Assembly (NCBI GenBank): GCA_023404095.1
Contig: JAEYDD010000039.1
Coordinates: forward strand, 1-64,000
DNA length: 64,000 bases
Source of the DNA: Pseudomonadota bacterium
GTDB taxonomy: Bacteria > Pseudomonadota > Alphaproteobacteria > Rhizobiales > Rhizobiaceae
Direction: 5' to 3'
A program made the position numbers and the translations under genes. How positions within the stretch are numbered: position 1 is the first letter of the stretch; every line of letters starts with the position of its first letter. Below, one piece after another: positions 60,206-64,000 of the stretch. The notes under the pieces are model-generated. The model saw only the letters and a program-made list of their open reading frames with translations, was not told the DNA's origin and made no database searches.

Positions 60206-61606
60206 ATGAACATCCGAAGCTCCGCCCGACCATTGGTCGCGCTAGCGGGGGCGACACTGATCGCTTCACTGGCTGTGAGCATCGCCACTGTCACACTTCC
60301 AGTTCTGTCGCGAGAATTTGCAGCGCCAATCGCGACCATTCAATGGGTGATGCTCGCATATCTCGTCTCGACGACGGTAACGATCGTGTTGGCCGGGCAT
60401 CTCGGAGATCAACTCGGAAACAAGCGCGTGCTGGTCATTGGTACTGCGGCGTTCGCAATTGCGTCCGTGATCTGCGCGGCCGCACCGACGCTGGGGGTGT
60501 TGATCGCAGGCCGAGCGATGCAAGGTCTTGGCGGAGCGGTCCTCCTGTCTTTGCCCCTGTCGGTCGTCAGGCAGACTACTTCGATGGACCGGACAGGTTC
60601 GGCGCTGGGTCTGCTCGGAACGATGTCGGCGATCGGGACCGCACTTGGACCTTCGGTTGGCGGGATCGTGATCTCAGAATTTGGCTGGCGCGCAGCGTTT
60701 GGAGGACTGGCGGTGTTCAGTCTCGTCGTTCTCGGCCTAAGCGTCCAATTCATCCCGGAAATGGCTGTGCGGAAGCGCGATGGAGGCGTGCGAGCCGACT
60801 GGCTTGGCGCTGGGTTGTTGGCCATCACACTGACGCTGTATGCGTTAGCGACGACTGGCAGCCATGCTGTTCCCAATTGGATTTCTGTGTCGTTGCTCCC
60901 TTCGACCGCTCTGGCGTTCGTCGCATTCATGATCGCGGAGTTGCACGCGGATGCGCCGTTTATCCCTTTCTCGATACTGCGCAACAAGCCGATTGTAACG
61001 GCATTGTCCGCCAACCTGCTCGTCTCCACCACAATGATGTCGACCTTGGTGGTCGGGCCATTTTTCCTGTCGTTTGCGTTGGGGCTGAGTGATGTAAGCG
61101 TTGGTCTTGTTATGGCGATTGGCCCCGTAACAGCAGCACTAACGGGTGTGTTGGCAGGACGAGCAACAGATCGCTTCGGTACACAGCGCGTTATCGCCCT
61201 GGGGCTGATCGAAATCGTTCTGGGTCTTGCCTGCCTGGCAATACTGCCGCGACTTTTGGGAGTCATCGGATACATCGTCGCCCTCATGGTCCTGACCCCT
61301 GGCTTTCAATTTTTTATCGCAGCCAACAGCACCAGGGTTCTGCTGCCGACGACCGCAGATCAACGGGGCCTTCTTTCCGGTCTGCTTGGGCTGTCCCGTA
61401 ATCTCGGCTTCATGACGGGGGCCTCGGTGATGACGGCCCTGTTCTCCGCAGCAGTCGGTTCGGATGAGATCACCAAAAGTTCGCCTAACGTCATTGGCTC
61501 AGCATTCACGATGACATTTCTCGCCGCTGCCGCCGCGACCCTGCTAGCCGCGACGCTGATGCTGGTCGGCAACGCGCGACGGATCAAATTTGAGGATGGA
61601 GTGTGA
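60206..61606 (+). CDS. MFS drug:proton antiporter (DHA2 type, 14 helices)
   Basis: This encodes 466 residues of membrane protein with about fourteen helices. The motif A region is GHLGDQLGNKRVL, and motif C-like LGTMSAIGTALGPSVGGIVI marks an antiporter. It exports drugs or toxic compounds across the inner membrane; the substrate is unknown. It is probably switched on by the divergent MerR regulator. The tautomerase gene follows 57 bases later. Confidence 0.9.
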   Translation: MNIRSSARPLVALAGATLIASLAVSIATVTLPVLSREFAAPIATIQWVMLAYLVSTTVTIVLAGHLGDQLGNKRVLVIGTAAFAIASVICAAAPTLGVLIAGRAMQGLGGAVLLSLPLSVVRQTTSMDRTGSALGLLGTMSAIGTALGPSVGGIVISEFGWRAAFGGLAVFSLVVLGLSVQFIPEMAVRKRDGGVRADWLGAGLLAITLTLYALATTGSHAVPNWISVSLLPSTALAFVAFMIAELHADAPFIPFSILRNKPIVTALSANLLVSTTMMSTLVVGPFFLSFALGLSDVSVGLVMAIGPVTAALTGVLAGRATDRFGTQRVIALGLIEIVLGLACLAILPRLLGVIGYIVALMVLTPGFQFFIAANSTRVLLPTTADQRGLLSGLLGLSRNLGFMTGASVMTALFSAAVGSDEITKSSPNVIGSAFTMTFLAAAAATLLAATLMLVGNARRIKFEDGV

Positions 61607-61663
61607 GCAACAATATCCCTACTGATGCACTTCAGGTTTGCGAAACTAAGGGTCGGAATGGAC

Positions 61664-61903
61664 ATGCCTCATATCGCCGTAAAGATGTTCCCCGGACGCA
61701 CCGACGAGCAGAAGCAGGAGTTTGCCGCAAAGGTGGTCGAGGCCGCCAAATCAATATTCGGCTCGAGCGACGAATCCTTGTCGGTTGCTATTCTCGACGT
61801 GGACCCCGCGAAATGGGACGTCGAGGTCTATGGTCCCGATATTCAGGGGAACGAAGACAAGCTGTACAAGCGTCCAGGCTATGGCGCACTGGCAAATTCG
61901 TGA
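61664..61903 (+). CDS. 4-oxalocrotonate-tautomerase-like protein
   Basis: This encodes 79 residues. The start MPHIAVKMFPGRTDEQKQEF places Pro directly after Met, which is the catalytic base once Met is removed. DESLSVAILDVDPAKW is the usual central strand. Such small enzymes move double bonds in keto acids or detoxify haloacids, and form oligomers. It probably shares the transcript of the MFS gene. Confidence 0.85.
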   Translation: MPHIAVKMFPGRTDEQKQEFAAKVVEAAKSIFGSSDESLSVAILDVDPAKWDVEVYGPDIQGNEDKLYKRPGYGALANS

Positions 61904-62057
61904 GATTTGGTCCCGCGACCGGGACTGGACAAGGTCTGCTTTGCAGCAACATCGACCGGTGGCTCGATGTCCATTGTGCGGGCGCGAAAAGGTCCGCATA
62001 GTCAAGGGGCCGCTTAGCCCGCGGCTGTCCTTTGAGTTTGCCGGGTCTGCCTGCTCT

Positions 62058-63242
62058 TCAGGCGACGCGGAGAACAGACGCGATTTCGGCGTCGCTCAAT
62101 CCCAGGGTTTCGAAGACGTTCTTGTTGTGCTCACCGAGTCGGGGCGCGACGGAATGATCCATAGCATTCATGACCCCGCTGTTGATCGGAAATCCCGGAA
62201 CCCTGATCTCGCCGACCTGGGGGTGAACGAGCGGAAGCAGCATTTTGCTGGCTGCCAACTGGGGGTGGTTCATGAGGTCTTCATAGTCTGAGACTGGTGA
62301 GCATAGTATGTCAGCATCTCTCAGCACTGCCAGCCACTCCTCGCGCGTGCGAAGGATGAAGTGGTCGCCGAGCATCTCTTTCATTGCTTTGCGGTTAGCG
62401 ACGCGCGAGGCGGAGTCGACAAAGCGGGGGTCCGTCCTCATCTCGGGAATTCCCAAGATGTCGCAGAGCCGTTCCCAGCGACCACCGTTGTAAGCCGCCA
62501 GCATGAACCAACCGTCCGACGCTTCGAAGGCTTCGTTCGGGGCGGAGTAGGGGGCAGCGCTTCCGATCTTCTGTGGCACCACGGCATCCGCAAGATAGTT
62601 TGACAGCGACACCTGCTGCAGTGCGATCGCCGAGTTGAACAGGTTTACATCGAGGTGCGCGCCCTGACCAGTCTCTGTTGTCTTTCGTAGCTGAGCCAGT
62701 ATTCCCATGACCGCCACGTATCCAGTGAAGACGTCGATGATCGGTGCTTGAACCTTTGAGGGTTCGGCATTTTCTGTCCCAATTATGCTCATGAGACCGC
62801 TGTCGGCCTGCAGAATGCCGTCAACGCCGGGGCGCTCTGCATAAGGGCCAGACTGGCCGTAGGCGGAGATCGAGCAGTACACGATGCGCGGGTTCAGGTT
62901 CCGTAGCGTATCGAACCCGAGACCGAGACGGGCCATCACTCCCGGGCGCATGCTCTCGACAACGATTTCCGCATTGCTGACCAGCTTCCTTGCTGCATCT
63001 ACACCAGCGGACGATTTGAGATCGAGCGTTACCCCGAGTTTGTTTCGATTGAAGCCGTGGAAGAGCGCGCTATCCTTCCCGATCCAGGAGGGGCCAAGTT
63101 TTCGTCCAAGCTCGCCTTCGGGGGGCTCGATCTTGACGACCTTCGCGCCCATGTCGGCAAGGAGCATGGTGGATGTCGGGCCTGCGCCGATGTGCGTAAA
63201 ATCGATGACGGTGACGCCGTCCAGAGCTTTGTTCAGCATTGT
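62058..63242 (-). CDS. CaiB/BaiF-type (class III) CoA-transferase
   Basis: This encodes 394 residues. Motifs are TVIDFTHIGAGPTSTMLLAD, GAKVVKIEPPEGELGRKLGP, NKLGVTLDLKS, VESMRPGVMARLGLGFDTL, and RPGVDGILQADSGLMSIIG with the expected catalytic Asp nearby. The enzyme moves CoA between organic acids; the substrate is not predictable. GAGAGAGGATTCCACA precedes the ATG at 63,242. The dehydrogenase gene 25 bases upstream runs in the same direction. Confidence 0.9.
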   Translation of the reverse strand, partial: TMLNKALDGVTVIDFTHIGAGPTSTMLLADMGAKVVKIEPPEGELGRKLGPSWIGKDSALFHGFNRNKLGVTLDLKSSAGVDAARKLVSNAEIVVESMRPGVMARLGLGFDTLRNLNPRIVYCSISAYGQSGPYAERPGVDGILQADSGLMSIIGTENAEPSKVQAPIIDVFTGYVAVMGILAQLRKTTETGQGAHLDVNLFNSAIALQQVSLSNYLADAVVPQKIGSAAPYSAPNEAFEASDGWFMLAAYNGGRWERLCDILGIPEMRTDPRFVDSASRVANRKAMKEMLGDHFILRTREEWLAVLRDADILCSPVSDYEDLMNHPQLAASKMLLPLVHPQVGEIRVPGFPINSGVMNAMDHSVAPRLGEHNKNVFETLGLSDAEIASVLRVA

Positions 63243-63267
63243 GGAATCCTCTCTCGAACGTTGCGCG

Positions 63268-64000
63268 TCAGGTTCTACCGCGCGCAATGGTGATGCCGGC
63301 CGCGCGCTCCAATTCGTCGACGACCACCGTCATGTCCCGGCCAGTCATCCCTTTTTCGTTCGCGCTGTCGTAAAAGCTTCGGGCCAGAGCTGACACGGGC
63401 ATTGGCACTCCTGCGGCCTCAGCCTCGGCAAGGCACAGACGCAAGTCCTTGCACATCAGTTCCAGCCTGAATCCGAAGTCGAAGTTCCGGTCGAGAATCC
63501 GCTTCTCAATCAGGTCCTCCGTTACGAAGCTCCGAGCGGTACTGGCATTGAGCATCTGAAGAATGGTTTCAGCCTCGAGGCCGAACTTGACACCGAGCAA
63601 GACTGCCTCTGCGGCCACTACGAGGTTCGCGCCCACGATCATGTTGTTGACAAGCTTCAAGGCCTGGCCTTGGCCGGCCTCCTTGCCGACGCGCTTTACG
63701 TTCTGCCCAAAGGACTGGAACACGGGAAGAAGGGATGAGAAAGCTTCCTCGTCGCCCGAGACCATCACTGACAGCGTGCCAGCCTCCGCCCCGCGCGACC
63801 CTCCGGCCAATGGGGCATCGAGCGACTTGATGCCCGCCTTTGCAAGTTCCTCGGCGACCTTTCGGGCCACCGTCGGCCCCGTCGTAGAATGATCGGCATA
63901 AATTCTGACGCGCCTTCCATGTACGAGCCCGTCAGTCCCGAGAGCGACCTGCTCAACGATGTCGGGGGTGGGCAGGCAGACGAGGACAGCCTCGACGGCA
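63268..64000 (-). CDS. Beta-hydroxyacid dehydrogenase (HIBADH/GarR family), partial
   Basis: The right edge of the window cuts the N-terminus, so the GxGxxG loop is missing. Visible parts are LVCLPTPDIVEQV, ADHSTTGPTVARKVA (substrate loop), DAPLAGGSRGAEAGTLSVMV, and the catalytic Lys in QALKLVNNMIVGANL. The family oxidises 3-hydroxyisobutyrate, tartronate semialdehyde or similar with NAD(P). It likely forms an operon with the CoA-transferase gene, hinting at organic-acid breakdown. Confidence 0.85.
   Translation of the reverse strand, partial: AVEAVLVCLPTPDIVEQVALGTDGLVHGRRVRIYADHSTTGPTVARKVAEELAKAGIKSLDAPLAGGSRGAEAGTLSVMVSGDEEAFSSLLPVFQSFGQNVKRVGKEAGQGQALKLVNNMIVGANLVVAAEAVLLGVKFGLEAETILQMLNASTARSFVTEDLIEKRILDRNFDFGFRLELMCKDLRLCLAEAEAAGVPMPVSALARSFYDSANEKGMTGRDMTVVVDELERAAGITIARGRT

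Overview
The window looks like an accessory, recently rearranged stretch of an alphaproteobacterial genome, most likely from the Rhizobiaceae or Phyllobacteriaceae. The basis is gene content: DUF6894, DUF3618 and nutrient-deprivation-induced (ndi) proteins, tandem Crp regulators, a RIME-like palindrome, and many LysR, MFS and FixJ-like genes. No species marker is present, so the genus is an inference.

Bases 1-16,400 are a graveyard. They hold a broken phage lysis cassette (2.0-3.0 kb), an imperfect duplication of a DUF6894-Crp pair that flanks a three-gene stress operon (ndi, holin-like, DUF3618) in which every gene is frameshifted, an RTX protein, a HAD hydrolase killed by a stop codon, a fused nucleotidyltransferase-HEPN gene, a complete IS3-type element (10,934-12,254) inside an IS66 tnpA relic, two HD-domain paralogues, a PHB-depolymerase-like esterase and a truncated tyrosine recombinase.

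Bases 16,409-21,845 (minus strand) carry an intact Tn7-like transposition operon, tnsA-tnsB-tnsC-tniQ, closed by a clean terminator and without tnsE or cas genes. About 1.8 kb without recognisable genes lies upstream of tnsA and may hold one transposon end.

Bases 24,262-31,632 look like integrative-element territory. A second copy of the IS3 element stops exactly where its sequence meets the 3' half of a tRNA-Trp gene. A CGNR-type zinc-finger protein, an AlpA-type regulator, a family of TGCAT-N5-ATGCA dyads, a small HTH protein and a tandem-HTH repressor candidate follow. The last is divergent from a tight four-gene operon: DUF6634, metallophosphoesterase, a soluble FtsH-like AAA/M41 protease and a small basic protein. 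This operon is the best candidate for an undescribed system.

Bases 31,700-64,000 are ordinary, mostly intact metabolic and regulatory genes: a ChaC/Kef pair, SDR and LysR genes, a 1,843-residue hybrid sensor kinase (kinase-like, AAA, GAF, PAS, HisKA) followed by two response regulators, an MFS exporter, an aldehyde dehydrogenase, a choloylglycine-hydrolase-like enzyme with an outer-membrane protein, an autotransporter with a roughly 143-residue Asp-Gly repeat, PhzF, GYD, methyltransferase, GNAT, a MerR-MFS-tautomerase group, and a CaiB/BaiF CoA-transferase next to a hydroxyisobutyrate-dehydrogenase-like gene cut by the window end.
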